Origin: Ricinus communis
Lineage: Eukaryota > Streptophyta > Magnoliopsida > Malpighiales > Euphorbiaceae
NCBI RefSeq assembly: GCF_019578655.1
Contig: NC_063257.1
Span: 2,294,001-2,358,000, forward strand
DNA: 64,000 nt
Direction of reading: 5' to 3'
Shown here: one piece after another, positions 63,754-64,000 of the stretch
Layout of the letters: each line of letters begins with the position of its first letter
Position numbering within the stretch: the stretch's first letter is position 1
Program-made: the position numbers and the translations under genes
Notes under the pieces: generated by a model
Databases searched by the model: none
Told to the model about the DNA's origin: nothing
The model's input: the letters and a program-made list of their open reading frames with translations, nothing else

Positions 63754-64000
63754 ATGAACAGTGACGAGGAGTTTATTATGCAATTCTCAGACTCCGAAAA
63801 GCAGCCTGAAAGAAAACTCAAACGTCTTAAGAGAGCTACCGACGATGTTACTAGAGATCCTCTCCCTATTCCATCACCTGACGACAATGCACCGTCGTCG
63901 TTTCATGACGTGAACTCAAAAGAATCCCTAGATAGAGTAGAAGCGAATGCTCAAGAAGAACTCGAGGAAATAGATGCAAGAGATAAGTCCCGATTTGAGG
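63754..64000 (+). CDS. 5' end of an unidentified gene, cut by the window edge
   Basis: An ATG at 63754 opens a frame of 82 codons that runs off the window without a stop. The start MNSDEEFIMQFSDSEKQ is acidic and followed by a basic ERKLKRLKR patch, then a Glu/Asp-rich stretch (AQEELEEIDARDKSRFE). Charged, low-complexity composition suggests a nuclear protein. With E2F-like sites upstream a replication or checkpoint protein (for example Claspin/Mrc1-like) is conceivable, but that is a guess. The frame and the preceding 5' UTR-like sequence make a real coding start likely. Confidence 0.7.
   Translation, partial: MNSDEEFIMQFSDSEKQPERKLKRLKRATDDVTRDPLPIPSPDDNAPSSFHDVNSKESLDRVEANAQEELEEIDARDKSRFE

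Overview
The window is nuclear DNA from a plant, most likely a eudicot. It is strongly AT-rich between genes, the genes are split by short GT-AG introns, the proteins are plant-type, and the repeats are plant families (an LTR retrotransposon primed by initiator Met-tRNA, a MITE, a SINE and Helitron-like AT-rich elements). Gene content would suit a woody rosid, perhaps Malpighiales, but I cannot fix the species from sequence alone.

Layout from left to right: a LIKE-COV membrane protein (2188-4313, +); cytosolic glucose-6-phosphate isomerase in 23 coding exons (6900-13137, +); an intronless RING-H2/ATL-type ubiquitin ligase (15497-15955, +) convergent with dUTPase (16408-17122, -); a 5 kb AT-rich gap with a Helitron-like repeat; a ten-exon EXA1-type GYF-domain protein (22718-31254, +); a young Ty3/gypsy-type LTR element (32161-37089) abutting a MITE (37093-37398); a small one-pass membrane protein, DUF1195-like (37852-39075, -); a cluster of C/D box snoRNAs on the minus strand (about 40.8-41.4 kb) with a telo-box/site II promoter; a DUF620 protein (42618-44230, -); a LINE remnant and a second Helitron-like copy; an OVATE family protein (49453-50469, +); an uncharacterised nuclear-looking protein with paired E2F sites upstream (51518-55180, -); a repeat-rich gap; the plastid outer-envelope pore OEP24 (60183-62831, +); and the first exon of a gene running off the right edge (63754-64000, +).

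The protein genes are ordinary, unlinked housekeeping or regulatory genes, as is usual in plants; there is no operon-like logic. The most informative unannotated content is the snoRNA cluster. I recognise its guides as complementary to 18S and 25S rRNA: two sister snoRNAs carry the same two 25S guides, and a third carries a guide for the universally conserved ACCGCCCGUC segment of 18S (SNORD43/snR70-type). Other items are two GC-AG introns in the isomerase gene, a 94-bp SINE with target-site duplication inside an intron, an LTR insertion exactly at a MITE edge, and E2F-like sites in front of three separate genes. I found no evidence of a wholly new biological system; the snoRNA cluster is the best candidate for undescribed content. 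All splice sites and rRNA matches were read by eye, without searches.
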